DNA from: Neomoorella thermoacetica
GTDB lineage: Bacteria > Bacillota > DSM-521 > Neomoorellales > Neomoorellaceae
Assembly: GCF_001875325.1 (NCBI RefSeq)
Contig: NZ_MDDC01000019.1
Location: forward strand, 1-54,081
Direction: 5' to 3'
DNA length: 54,081 bases
Within the stretch, counting starts at the first letter, position 1. Each line of letters opens with the position of its first letter. The translations under genes and the position numbers were made by a program. Positions 14,066-22,585 of this stretch are shown here, piece by piece. The notes below the pieces were generated by a model. The model was given only the letters and a program-made list of their open reading frames with translations. It did no database searches and had not been told where the DNA came from.

Positions 14066-17000
14066 CTACAGCACCCGCGCCATGATGGCGGCGGCCTGGG
14101 CGCGGGTGAGGGGGGAAAGGGGGGCGAAGACGCCCGGGGCCATGCCGCCCATGAGGCCGGCGGCGTAGGCGCGGGCCACGGCCTCCCGGCCCCACGCCGG
14201 GACGGAGTCCCAGTCGGTAAAGGGCGGGGGCTGGCTTGACGATAAATCGCCTGCCAACCGGCTCCCCGGGCCCGCCGTTCCCGCGGAGGTACCATTACTT
14301 GCCGCCGTTGTGCCCGGCGATGAGGTGGCCGGTCCTGAAGCCCCCGGCGCGCTGCCGGAGGGTAGCTTGCCTGCGATCTCCAGGTAGCGGGTGAAGAAAG
14401 CGGCGGCTTCGACCCGGCTGACCACCTGGCCCGGACGGAAGCTGCCGTCAGGATACCCGGTCACCAGGCCGCGCTCCCGGGCCACGGCTACCGTCGCCCG
14501 GGCCCAGTCAGGGATGGCCTGGCGGTCGGTAAAGTCCGGCTGACTGCCCGCGGGCACCCGCCAGCCGGCCAGGCGTACCAGGAAGGCGATGAGTTCCACG
14601 CGGGTGACGGGGTTGTCGGGCCGGAAGCTGCCGTCTTCATACCCGGCGACCAGGCCCCTGGCGGCCATTTTGTTAATATCATTCTCGGCCCAGTGGCCGT
14701 GGGTATCCCAGAAGCCCTCATCCTGAATGCTGGTAAGGTCGAGCTTCTGGCCGGTCACCCCGCTGGTGGTTCGATCCAGGGCGATCAGGAGGACGTTCTT
14801 TTCCCCGGTGGGCACCCGCCACTGAAAGCTGCCGCCGGTTCCTACCGGCACGACCTCCTGCGCCCCGTTATCGTGCTGCAGGTAGAGACGGTCGGCGCTG
14901 GTGGTCCCTTTCAAGATCACCTCCTCTGCCGATTGCAGGACGGAAACCTCCAGGCGTGGCGGCCGGCTGCCTGGGAAGCTGCTGGCCGCCACCCGGGCCA
15001 GGATCGGCCTTTCCGGTCCTTCCAGGAGGGTAAGGCTGACGGGCAGCCAGGCCGGCAGGTCAGCGGCCGCCACCCGGTAGCCGTTGATAGTCACCAGGGT
15101 ACGGCCGGTGAGGGTATAGGTGCTGCCGTCGGCGGTGCGCAGGAGGCCCTTTTCCCCATCGACCCCGGCCAGGACTTTATCCACCTCGCCGGCAGGGGCG
15201 ACGGCGTCCACCCGCCAGGCCGTCGTCTCCCCCGGCACCGCCGTCAGGCGCACCCAGTCGCCGGGGCTCAGGGTGGCGGCGCTGGCGGGCAGCCCCCAGC
15301 GAAAGACCCGGGTGCTGTCGTCCAGGCTGTAGCTCCGGAACTGGTTGGTGCAGTCCATGAGGTAGAGGCTGCGACGGTCGCCGCTTAGGTAGAGAACGCG
15401 GCCGTAGGTTACGTTGCTGTAGGCCGTCAGGGCTATAATCTGGCGGCTGCCGGGCATCAGGTTCAGGATGACCCAGTCGCCGGGCTGGAGGTCCGCCACG
15501 CCGGCCTCCCGGCCGTCCCGCCGGACCGGCGCGCCGGGGAAGAGGGTATAGCTCGTTCCCGTGGCCAGGGTGAGGGTATCGCCCTTCACCCCGGCGACCG
15601 TACTCAGGGCCAGTTCCCTTTTGACGGCGATATACTGGACCTGGCCCGTGTCCGGGTCCAGGACCAGGCGCACGGCCATGCCGGGCACCAGGGTGGCGGG
15701 GTCGGCCCGGTCGGCAGCACCGTAGGGCAGGTCGGCCGGGGCTGCCTCCACCAGGCTGTCGGCGAAAGTGACGGCCGCCTGGGGGCTAAAGGGATAGGGC
15801 CTGTCATCCCCCAGGAGCCGGAGTTCCCTTTTGGCCAGGTCGACATAGGCAAGGAAGCCGTCCTTTTCCTGGTAACCGGCCCGAACCTGCCACAGGGTGC
15901 TAGTAGAGGGGTTGATGGTGGCTGCCAGATCAAAGCCGGGCTGCAGGTCGGCCACCCCAGCCGGCCGGCCGTTGAGGGCCAGGCTGCCCGCGGTATTGTA
16001 GTAATAGCCGCCGGTACGGACCTGGCTGTTTATCTCCAGGAAGAGGGCTCCCCCGCCGGTGGCCAGGGCCTGGACGCCGGCGGCCTGCCAGCGCCGGCCC
16101 ACTATGTACAGGGTACGGGGCCCCAGGTAGGCATCAGCCCCGGGGAGAATATGGGCAGCGTCGGCCGGGGCCGTGGCACCGTCGACGCAGTTTTTTATCC
16201 CCCCCGGCGGGGCGGTTATGGTCCGGCCGTCGCTCAGGGTTATGCGGCCATCGGCTGTGACCCCGGCCACCACTCCCCGCCCTAGGGGCTGGCCGTAGGC
16301 CAGGGCGAAGTCCTGGGCAGGGACGGGGTTGCCGGGAAGAGCGTTTTTCCTGACGGCCGCTGCCTTTACTTTGATGGTGTATGTGCCGGGGGTCGGGTTC
16401 TTTATGTAAACTTTTTCCAAGTTGTTACGCCGATCGGGCTGTCCTGCCCCGGCGAAGTCGTTACCGGCGTACACCCTGCCATCGGGGGCAATGACCGTCA
16501 GATCCAGGTCGTTGACCAGGGCGGTGGCGGCTCCCGGGGCCGGGGCCGGGTCGGTCCAGGCCAGGGTGGCCCGGAGGGGAGCGCCGCTGTCAGTCACCTG
16601 GAACTGGAAGGTCGCCTCCTGCCCCTCGGCCAGGCCCTGGCTGCCGTCCGCCAGGTGCATGGTCCCTTCCTCCAGGGCCAGGATGGTGCCGGCCAGGTCG
16701 AGGATACCGGGAAAGGCGGCCGTGGGACCTTCCTGCGGGGTCCAGGCAGCGTTGACCAGGGCGGCCTTCATGAGGGCCGCCGGTGGGTCGGGAAAGCCGT
16801 TACCCCTCAGGTACTGGCGCAGGACGGCGGCTGCGCCGCCGGCCACGGCCGCCGCCTGGCTGGTGCCGCCCATGACGGTGTACTGCTGGTTGGCGGGAAA
16901 ATTGGAATCCACCAGGCGGGAGCGGGTAGAAACCAGGGCTGAACCCGGAGCCAGGAGGTCGGGCCGGAGGCGGCCGTCCCCGGCCGGGCCGCGGCTGGAG

Positions 17001-17770
17001 AAATCGGCCTGGCGGTGGGCGTCGTTGGCGTCGGGACTGAAGGCCGGCCGTACTGATTCGCTTGCCCCGATCACCAGGGCGTTTTTGCTGTTGGCCTCGG
17101 CGGTGAGGGAGCCCTGGACCGGGCCTCCGTTGCCGGCGCCAAAGATGGGGAGGAAGTCGGGGTTCTGGCGGACAAAGGCGTCGATCTGGGCGCTCACGTC
17201 CCGGTAGGCGTTGGGGCCGCCGCCCCAGCCGTCGACGTGGATGCGGACGCCGGCATCATAGGCCGCCCGGAAAAGGCCGGCCAAGTCCCCGGGAGGGGAA
17301 AGTGCCCCCCCTTTATCCAGGAGGCCCTGGAAGTAGATGCTGGCCCCGGGGGCGATGCCCCGGTACTGGCCCCCCGAGGCGGCGCCGCTGCCGGCAATGA
17401 TGCCGGCCAGGTGGGTGCCGTGGCCGATGGGGTCGTCGGCCTTCTCCCGGCCGGCCCAGCTCTTCAGCATGACCACCCTGGGCATCTGGCCGGGGGTACT
17501 CTGCAGGTCGGGGTGGATATCGTCCACGCTGCCTGCGTCCAGGCCGCTGTCGGCCAGGCCGACGATCTCCCCCTTGCCGGTGAGAGCCTCCGGGACCACC
17601 AGGCCCGGCGCCGCCAGGGGCCGGGCGCCGATGATGTCCGCGGCGCGATCGTTTAAAAAGCCCCTTATCCCCAGGGCCGGCGGCCTGCCCGCCAGGATTG
17701 GAATTAAGAACAAAAGGATCAAGATGAGAATCAGGGTAGCACTTCTGGTATTATGTAAACTTTTCCCCAT
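14066..17770 (-). CDS. S-layer-anchored subtilisin-family (S8) serine protease
   Basis: A 1234-residue exported protease. The signal peptide is at about residues 10-28. The S8 domain (about 65-350) has the full triad: Asp74 (GLADSGLDAG), His117 (GHGTHLAGIIAG) and Ser304 (GGTSQAAAVAGGAAA), with oxyanion Asn in GAGNGG. A prokaryotic-type P/jelly-roll domain follows (about 375-490, ATLAWTDPAP, NDLDLTVIAPDG). The middle 500 residues are repeated small beta modules (GVTADGRITLSDGR, GVKGDTLTLATGT, GVDGEKGLLRTADGS). The last 190 residues carry three SLH domains (MAARGLVAGYEDGSFRPDNP, ARERGLVTGYPDGSFRPGQV, AYAAGLMGGMAPGVFAPLSP), so it is held on secondary cell-wall polymer. It probably processes surface proteins or degrades external protein. 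It converges with the sigma operon. Confidence 0.93.
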   Translation of the reverse strand: MGKSLHNTRSATLILILILLFLIPILAGRPPALGIRGFLNDRAADIIGARPLAAPGLVVPEALTGKGEIVGLADSGLDAGSVDDIHPDLQSTPGQMPRVVMLKSWAGREKADDPIGHGTHLAGIIAGSGAASGGQYRGIAPGASIYFQGLLDKGGALSPPGDLAGLFRAAYDAGVRIHVDGWGGGPNAYRDVSAQIDAFVRQNPDFLPIFGAGNGGPVQGSLTAEANSKNALVIGASESVRPAFSPDANDAHRQADFSSRGPAGDGRLRPDLLAPGSALVSTRSRLVDSNFPANQQYTVMGGTSQAAAVAGGAAAVLRQYLRGNGFPDPPAALMKAALVNAAWTPQEGPTAAFPGILDLAGTILALEEGTMHLADGSQGLAEGQEATFQFQVTDSGAPLRATLAWTDPAPAPGAATALVNDLDLTVIAPDGRVYAGNDFAGAGQPDRRNNLEKVYIKNPTPGTYTIKVKAAAVRKNALPGNPVPAQDFALAYGQPLGRGVVAGVTADGRITLSDGRTITAPPGGIKNCVDGATAPADAAHILPGADAYLGPRTLYIVGRRWQAAGVQALATGGGALFLEINSQVRTGGYYYNTAGSLALNGRPAGVADLQPGFDLAATINPSTSTLWQVRAGYQEKDGFLAYVDLAKRELRLLGDDRPYPFSPQAAVTFADSLVEAAPADLPYGAADRADPATLVPGMAVRLVLDPDTGQVQYIAVKRELALSTVAGVKGDTLTLATGTSYTLFPGAPVRRDGREAGVADLQPGDWVILNLMPGSRQIIALTAYSNVTYGRVLYLSGDRRSLYLMDCTNQFRSYSLDDSTRVFRWGLPASAATLSPGDWVRLTAVPGETTAWRVDAVAPAGEVDKVLAGVDGEKGLLRTADGSTYTLTGRTLVTINGYRVAAADLPAWLPVSLTLLEGPERPILARVAASSFPGSRPPRLEVSVLQSAEEVILKGTTSADRLYLQHDNGAQEVVPVGTGGSFQWRVPTGEKNVLLIALDRTTSGVTGQKLDLTSIQDEGFWDTHGHWAENDINKMAARGLVAGYEDGSFRPDNPVTRVELIAFLVRLAGWRVPAGSQPDFTDRQAIPDWARATVAVARERGLVTGYPDGSFRPGQVVSRVEAAAFFTRYLEIAGKLPSGSAPGASGPATSSPGTTAASNGTSAGTAGPGSRLAGDLSSSQPPPFTDWDSVPAWGREAVARAYAAGLMGGMAPGVFAPLSPLTRAQAAAIMARVL

Positions 17771-17925
17771 GATTACTCTCCTTTATGTATACCAAACCGG
17801 CCCCCGCCACGAACTATGAAAAGATAAAGTCAAGCCACCCCCGCCGCTAAAAGCAATTGAACGCCAAACTTCCTAGCCGAAAACCATTGGAGCCCGGAGC
17901 CTGTACCCTCCAACCAGGACTACAT

Positions 17926-18657
17926 CTATCTCCGGCACCGGGCTTCATGCAGGACTGCTAACATAAACTTCGGGAGGGCCAGTGCCCTTTTTAGCCTTTT
18001 TGGTTCCTTGACCACCCGGTAGAGCCACTCAAGGTTCAACCGCTGCACCCAGGCCGGGGCGCGCCGGACCACCCCGGCCAGGACGTCGAAGCTGCCGCCC
18101 ACCCCCATGGCCACCGGCACCTGGAGTTCCTCCAGGTGGGTGGCGATCCAGTACTCCTGTTTGGGGGCTCCCAGGCCCACCAGGAGGATGTGGGGCCGCG
18201 CCTTTTTAATTTCGGCCAGCAGGGTGGGCATGGCGTCCGGGTCCAGGTAGCCGTGGGTTGTCCCCGCAATGACGAGGCCCGGATACTCCCCCTGGAGCTT
18301 CGCCGCCGCGGCCGCCGCCACGCCGGGTGCGGCGCCGTAGAGGTAGAAGCGCCACCCCCGCCGGGCTCCTTCCGCTGCCAGGGCCTGGACGAGGTCGATG
18401 CCCGTTACCCGCTCCGGCAGGGGGTTGCCGAGCTTCCTGGCCGCCCAGACGACGCCGGAACCGTCGGCCGTCACCATATGGGCGCGGTTGATAACCGCCT
18501 GCAACCCGGGGTCTTTGTATGCCAGGTAGGCGATCTCGGCGTTCATGGTTACAATGTGGTGGGGCGAACCGGCGGCGATAAAACCGGCCACCCTGGCGAC
18601 GGCAGCCGCCAGGGTGAGGGAGTCGACCCGGTTTCCCAGGATATAGTTACTTGACAT
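17926..18657 (-). CDS. tagA: WecG/TagA/CpsF-family glycosyltransferase
   Basis: A 243-residue GT26-family enzyme. It shows the family signatures TADGSGVVWAARKLG and PERVTGIDLVQALA in the first half (donor and acceptor site, with the catalytic Asp in TADGSG), and LLVGLGAPKQEYWIATHL in the second half. In Gram-positives TagA adds N-acetylmannosamine to the undecaprenyl-linked GlcNAc, the committed step of wall teichoic acid or other secondary polymer linkage units. It acts at the inner face of the membrane. The LCP ligase gene next door (18800) and the wecB epimerase at 39865, which makes UDP-ManNAc, fit this role. Length is normal. Confidence 0.93.
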   Translation of the reverse strand: MSSNYILGNRVDSLTLAAAVARVAGFIAAGSPHHIVTMNAEIAYLAYKDPGLQAVINRAHMVTADGSGVVWAARKLGNPLPERVTGIDLVQALAAEGARRGWRFYLYGAAPGVAAAAAAKLQGEYPGLVIAGTTHGYLDPDAMPTLLAEIKKARPHILLVGLGAPKQEYWIATHLEELQVPVAMGVGGSFDVLAGVVRRAPAWVQRLNLEWLYRVVKEPKRLKRALALPKFMLAVLHEARCRR

Positions 18658-18799
18658 AAAATGGAAACCTCTGGTTTAAAGTATAATCAGCAGGCCTAGC
18701 GTAAGGCCGCCTGAAAAAATACCGGTGCTGCCTTATCCTGCAGTCCCTCCCGCACCGGCGGCCGGTTATAAATTTTTGCTGCTGAAGGAAGCCGCACCG

Positions 18800-19774
18800 C
18801 TAGCGCAGGTTGGGAATGGACGCTAGAACGTCAGCCAGTTTCTCTTGGTCGACGATATAGTAACTCACGCCGCCCACGTACTTGCCTTCGCCGGGGATCG
18901 TATAGGTATCGACGGCGCTACCGTTTAAATCCTTCATGCTCAGGGCCAGGGAGAGCATTTCTTTGACGCTGAGGTTCGTCTTGACGTCCTTGCTGATCTC
19001 GCTGACCAGTTTAGGTATTTTGGGAATGGTGCTCAGTTTCAGGGTCTGGTCGATGAGGGCCTTCATAAACTTCTGCTGGCGGCCGACCCTGGTGATATCC
19101 CCCTCGGGGTCGTAGCGGTAGCGGACGTAGGCCAGGGCGTCATAGCCGTTCAGGTGCTGGAACCCCGGCTTTAAGTTGATGTTCTCTTCCGGGTAGTACA
19201 TGCGCTTATCGACGTCGATATCGACCCCGCCCAGAATGTCGATGATCTTCTGGAAATCCTGGAAATTGACCTCCACATACTTGTCCACATGGCTGCCCAG
19301 GAAATTGTTGATAGTGTCCAGCAATAGCTGGGGGCCGCCGTAGGCGTGGGCGGCGTTAATCTTGTCGTAACCGTGACCGGGGATCTTGACCCGCGTATCC
19401 CGGAGAATGGAGAGGAGGTCGACCCCGGGTTTTTGCGGGTCCAGGACGGCCAGCATAACGGTGTCCGACCGGGAGGGTTCGTTGGGCACCCGCTGGTCGA
19501 CGCCGATGAGGAGAATGGTCTCCGGTTCACCTGGAGCCGCTTCGGCGATGCCGCTCCCGTCCTGCTGGCCCTGCCCCGCAGCCAGATTTCCGGCCAGCCA
19601 CAGGCCGGCCACCCGGTAGCCGGCGTAGGCAAAGACGGCGAAGGTTAAAATGGCCAGGATTAATAAGCCGGCAATCATTGGCAGGGAACTGCGCCGCTTT
19701 TGCGCCCGGGCCGTACCTCCATCCCATATACCGGTTTGATACTGGTCATGCATGGCCATCTGCTTTTCCCCCAT
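18800..19774 (-). CDS. LytR-CpsA-Psr (LCP) family cell-wall polymer ligase
   Basis: A protein of about 320 residues with a short cytoplasmic tail, one membrane helix (about residues 32-55, LPMIAGLLILAILTFAVFAY) and an extracellular LCP domain. Family motifs are TILLIGVDQRVP, RSDTVMLAVLDP (phosphate-binding), ILRDTRVKIPGHG and YDKINAAHAYGG. LCP enzymes move undecaprenyl-linked polymer onto peptidoglycan. A start at ATG 19759 is also possible because GGGGGA lies about 8 bases before it. It lies just upstream of tagA on the same strand with a 140-base gap, so both likely serve one secondary wall polymer pathway, which the SLH protease downstream could bind. Confidence 0.93.
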   Translation of the reverse strand: MGEKQMAMHDQYQTGIWDGGTARAQKRRSSLPMIAGLLILAILTFAVFAYAGYRVAGLWLAGNLAAGQGQQDGSGIAEAAPGEPETILLIGVDQRVPNEPSRSDTVMLAVLDPQKPGVDLLSILRDTRVKIPGHGYDKINAAHAYGGPQLLLDTINNFLGSHVDKYVEVNFQDFQKIIDILGGVDIDVDKRMYYPEENINLKPGFQHLNGYDALAYVRYRYDPEGDITRVGRQQKFMKALIDQTLKLSTIPKIPKLVSEISKDVKTNLSVKEMLSLALSMKDLNGSAVDTYTIPGEGKYVGGVSYYIVDQEKLADVLASIPNLR

Positions 19775-20184
19775 TGTAACTGGACGCTGGTTATACTCTC
19801 CCGATGATGAATTTCTGTAAGAGACGGTAATTGCCGGTCGATCCGGGCCCGGCTTCTTTGGGCCCGGGGATACAGGCGGGAGGCTCCGGGTGCTTATGCT
19901 AGCAAACTTAGCGCTTGGTTTTTTAAGCGGCGGGGGTGGCTCCTGGCGTGGTGCTTTTCGTTCCTGAAACTACGTTATGAACTCTGTCCTGTTTACCGCC
20001 GCGAAGCTTTCGGCTTCGCAAAAAGTAGCTCACGCTTCGGATTGAATCGCCCTGCCCAGTATCCGCCAGCACCTTGACGCAGCTAAAACTCGAGCCCGCA
20101 TGTAAGGCGGGAGGTAAGGGATGATAACCGGGGTCCGGAGCCGGTATAGAGACGGGCGCCCGGAGCGCCCACCCTGATCTTTCT
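19775..20184. other. Gene-free region with several hairpins
   Basis: No coding frame is supported over 410 bases. It holds a perfect 7-bp hairpin (gcgaagc ... gcttcgc, about 20011-20029), a GGGCCC-based hairpin near 19849-19870, and a GC-rich hairpin after the CAO-domain gene (ggcgccc / gggcgct, about 20154-20170). I found no match to a known riboswitch. It probably contains the LCP promoter and the terminator of the gene at 20185. Confidence 0.4.
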
Positions 20185-20814
20185 TTAGAGTCTGATGGTA
20201 ATGGTCAGGCTGGCCTGGTCCCAGGCCACCAAGGCCCCCAGGCCCTGGCTGATGACCCGCAGGGGCACCATGGTAGTGCCATTGACCAGAGTGGCCGGCA
20301 TGGGTAGAGTTACCTCCCGGCCGTCAATGGTGGCCGCCGGTGCACCGATTTTTAGTATAACAGAATGGGCCGATGTTGTATAGCTGACAGTATTGGTATC
20401 GGCGTTATAATCTACTTTAGCCCCCAGGGCCTCGCCGATAAAGCGGAAGGGCACCATCGTGGTACCATCCTGGCCCGCCTGGTAGGGGGCAACGGGCAGT
20501 TCTTTTATACTGCTGCCTACCCGGGCGATCTTGCTGCCGATGGTGAGTTTAATAACCGGCCGCTGCTCAAGACCGGCTATTTCTGCTTCCAGGGCGGCAA
20601 TCTGTTTATTTATATTATCGATCTGCCCCTGCAATTCCCGGGAACGGCTCTCTACATAGTTGTCGACATAAGATTTGGTTACCAGGGGGTCCTGGCTGCT
20701 CCCCGGTTCCGGGCCGCCGGCCTGGACGGTAAGACCGGCAAAGTAACCGCCTGCCGCCAGCACCAGCCCCAGGGTGACGATTACTCTCCAGTTCTGTAAA
20801 AAGGATTTTTTCAC
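20185..20814 (-). CDS. Membrane-anchored copper-amine-oxidase-N domain protein
   Basis: Start taken as GTG 20814, because SD GGAGGAGG lies 8 bases upstream and a signal anchor follows (VIVTLGLVLAAGGYFAG, about residues 11-27); the frame open upstream is not needed. The 209-residue protein then has a coiled coil (about 45-80, LQGQIDNINKQIAALEAEIA) and a complete copper-amine-oxidase-N-like domain with the two repeats TTMVPFRFIGEALGAKVDYN and TTMVPLRVISQGLGALVAWD. This domain is a non-catalytic surface module in Firmicutes. Function is unknown. It may associate with the wall polymer genes beside it. Confidence 0.82.
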   Translation of the reverse strand: MKKSFLQNWRVIVTLGLVLAAGGYFAGLTVQAGGPEPGSSQDPLVTKSYVDNYVESRSRELQGQIDNINKQIAALEAEIAGLEQRPVIKLTIGSKIARVGSSIKELPVAPYQAGQDGTTMVPFRFIGEALGAKVDYNADTNTVSYTTSAHSVILKIGAPAATIDGREVTLPMPATLVNGTTMVPLRVISQGLGALVAWDQASLTITIRL

Positions 20815-21154
20815 GGCAAGGACCTCCTCCGGCAATGACTCTTTTAGTCCAGCTTCAGACAAATGCCGGCCGGGAATTATATATGCTCTTTGAGGCCAGC
20901 GGGTCTCCACAAAGGGCAAAAAAACAAAGAATCATATTCTATTTCGACACCGGCAGGCTGATTCCTTTCGTTTACTTTTTTGTCACGGCAAGGTCAAATA
21001 ATTGCAATTTTTTATCAAGCTACAATTCACAAAGTAAGGCTTGTTGTGGTATAATAAAAGCGGGGGATACGAGAGATACTATTTCCGAAAAAATTTAGCT
21101 TTCCTGTCCTTCCCCCGTTACTTATTAAATATACAGAAAGGAGGCAAACAAAAA
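20815..21154. other. Divergent intergenic region
   Basis: No gene is seen. It contains the plus-strand promoter at 21026-21055 and a lone Spo0A-box-like heptamer TGTCGAA on the minus strand (20949-20943) close to an AT-rich TAGAAT. The latter is too short to claim as a real site. Confidence 0.4.
21026..21055 (+). promoter_or_regulatory. Sigma-A-type promoter of the small gene at 21155
   Basis: TTCACA (21026-21031), 18-base spacer, TATAAT (21050-21055). About 95 bases of leader follow before the start codon. Confidence 0.65.
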
Positions 21155-21340
21155 ATGATGAAGGACATCCAGCGCAATCTCCTCCGCGAACGCCAGGCGC
21201 TTCTGGAACAGTGGGCTTACGCCCCGGAGAAGGACCGGCCCCACCTGCTCGTCAGGCTCATGGATATCGACGAGCAGCTTGAACTGGGCAAGGTGAAGAG
21301 CAAGCCCCGGACCAGGCTTCCCAAGCGAAATGTGGTCTAG
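21155..21340 (+). CDS. Small conserved-looking hypothetical protein (61 residues)
   Basis: SD AAAGGAGG lies about 9 bases before two adjacent ATG codons (21155 and 21158), and a good promoter lies upstream, so this short gene is very likely real. The 61-residue product is charged and mostly helical: MMKDIQRNLLRERQALLEQW, then RPHLLVRLMDIDEQLELGK and a basic tail (SKPRTRLPKRNVV). No membrane segment, no cysteine. I do not recognise the family; the short two-helix layout resembles small regulatory or nucleic-acid-associated proteins, which is only a guess. Confidence 0.7.
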   Translation: MMKDIQRNLLRERQALLEQWAYAPEKDRPHLLVRLMDIDEQLELGKVKSKPRTRLPKRNVV

Positions 21341-21348
21341 GAGGAGAA

Positions 21349-21386
21349 AAAGGCATGGGAGTTTATTCCCGCGCCTTTTTTGTTTG
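21349..21386 (+). terminator. Terminator-like hairpin after the small gene
   Basis: aaaggc a tggga gttta ttccc gc gcctttttt: a two-part stem followed by a T-run. It overlaps the start of the possible 29-residue ORF, so translation of that ORF would disturb it. Confidence 0.6.
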
Positions 21387-21444
21387 GTTGGGATCAGCCG
21401 CCCTGGTCCAGGTGATGAAGAAGCACCGGATCAAGTTAACATAA
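21355..21444 (+). CDS. Possible 29-residue hydrophobic micro-protein
   Basis: AGGAGG at the end of the preceding gene sits about 10 bases before ATG 21355. The frame encodes MGVYSRAFFVWLGSAALVQV then MKKHRIKLT: one short hydrophobic stretch followed by a basic tail, as in many small membrane proteins. The same bases also form a terminator-like hairpin (21351-21384), so this could be a leader-type ORF or chance. No family is recognised. Confidence 0.4.
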   Translation: MGVYSRAFFVWLGSAALVQVMKKHRIKLT

Positions 21445-21651
21445 TATCTGCACGCTGCGCCGTCGTACCTCCAACCTGGTTTGTATACTAACAACCGGGC
21501 TGGATTATCAGCTACGCTGTATCACAACCAGCTTCTGTCCGGTCTACGTCGAGGCGGTATAGTCAAGGCTTCCCGGGGAAACCTTTTTACCTGCCGTTCG
21601 CCAGGGCCCTGCCGGACCGGAACGGTTTACCTGACATAGCGCGATGGCCGG

Positions 21652-22245
21652 TCACCTGCCGCTACCCGCGATTCCCCGTAAAATGAGATCTATCGCCCTG
21701 GTTGACAAAGCCGCCAGGTCCATTTCCTGTTTATTATAGAAGAATAATTGGTGCCCCAGGGCTGCTATGAAACCGCTGACCATGATGGCTGCCAGGTCCG
21801 CCGGTACCGGGCGCATTTCCCCGCGCTCCCGGGCCGCCTGCAGGCGGTCCCGCAGGCGTTGCAGTTTTTCCTGCTGGACCGCAAAGAAGAGCCGCTGGGT
21901 GACGGCATCCACCGGCGGTTGATCGCTTAAAAGAATTCTGGCAATTTCCCGGTGCATCTGGAAGTGCTCCAGACTTTCGTCGATTAACCGCCGCAGGAAA
22001 CCTTCCAGGCTTTCTTCTTCCCGGCATATCCTGCGCAGGTGTTCCAGGTAAGTGTTGAAGATGTGAACCAGCAGTTGCTGGAAGAGTTCCTTCTTGCTGG
22101 GGAAATACTCGTAGATGGTCCCCTTCCCCACCCCGGCGGCTGCGGCAATATCGGCGATCCGGGCCCGGTGGAAGCCTTTATCGGCGAAAACCGCCACGGC
22201 CGCCGCCAGGATTTGCCGGCGTTTATCCCCGGTTTCGCGGCTCAT
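21652..22245 (-). CDS. TetR-family transcriptional regulator
   Basis: A 197-residue TetR-type repressor. The N-terminal helix-turn-helix is typical (ILAAAVAVFADKGFHRARIA, DIAAAAGVGKGTIYEYFPSK). The ligand-binding half (about residues 60-195) is helical, with FFAVQQEKLQRLRDRLQAAR in the middle. It lies downstream of the RND pump operon on the same strand. A TetR-type palindrome at 26978-26993 overlaps the early transcribed region of that pump operon, so this protein is the likely repressor. The inducing ligand is unknown. Whether it is co-transcribed with the pump is doubtful because of the strong hairpin at 22284-22322. Confidence 0.93.
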   Translation of the reverse strand: MSRETGDKRRQILAAAVAVFADKGFHRARIADIAAAAGVGKGTIYEYFPSKKELFQQLLVHIFNTYLEHLRRICREEESLEGFLRRLIDESLEHFQMHREIARILLSDQPPVDAVTQRLFFAVQQEKLQRLRDRLQAARERGEMRPVPADLAAIMVSGFIAALGHQLFFYNKQEMDLAALSTRAIDLILRGIAGSGR

Positions 22246-22585
22246 CCTCCCTCTCCCCCCTCTCTCGTGCCGGCCGGGCCGGCGCCCTTCAGGCGCCGGT
22301 TACGTCCGGGCGCCTGAAGGGCTTCTCCCGCCATGAAAATAACATTTCTCCAGGCTGGAATTGTTTTTTCGCTCCCTGATCCTCGCGAATCAGCCTGCGG
22401 CTCAGTTTTGGGCTTAAGGCGGGGTTACCGGCCTATCCGGCATCCCTGCCTCAAAGGCCGCCTCGCTCCCCGGCTTCGCCCAGGCTGCTTTACCTCTCGG
22501 GCCCAGTCGTTCGCCCTACAAACAAATGCCAGCCCGTCATATTCATTCTTCTACCGGTGTCACGCTAGCAACCCAGGTGCCTGCC
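22246..22585. other. Gene-free stretch between the RND pump gene and tetR
   Basis: Apart from the strong hairpin at 22284-22322 I see no gene or clear promoter in these 340 bases. Confidence 0.5.
22284..22322. terminator. Perfect 14-bp hairpin between acrB and tetR
   Basis: gcccttcaggcgcc (22284-22297) and ggcgcctgaagggc (22309-22322) are perfect complements around an 11-base loop. There is no T-run on either side, so it could be a Rho-assisted terminator, an mRNA stabiliser or a dispersed repeat. Confidence 0.5.

Noticed and set aside
16422-17207. 261-codon plus-strand frame over the S8 protease
   Set aside because: Shadow of the GC-rich protease gene; Ala/Arg/Ser-rich with no motif or ribosome site.
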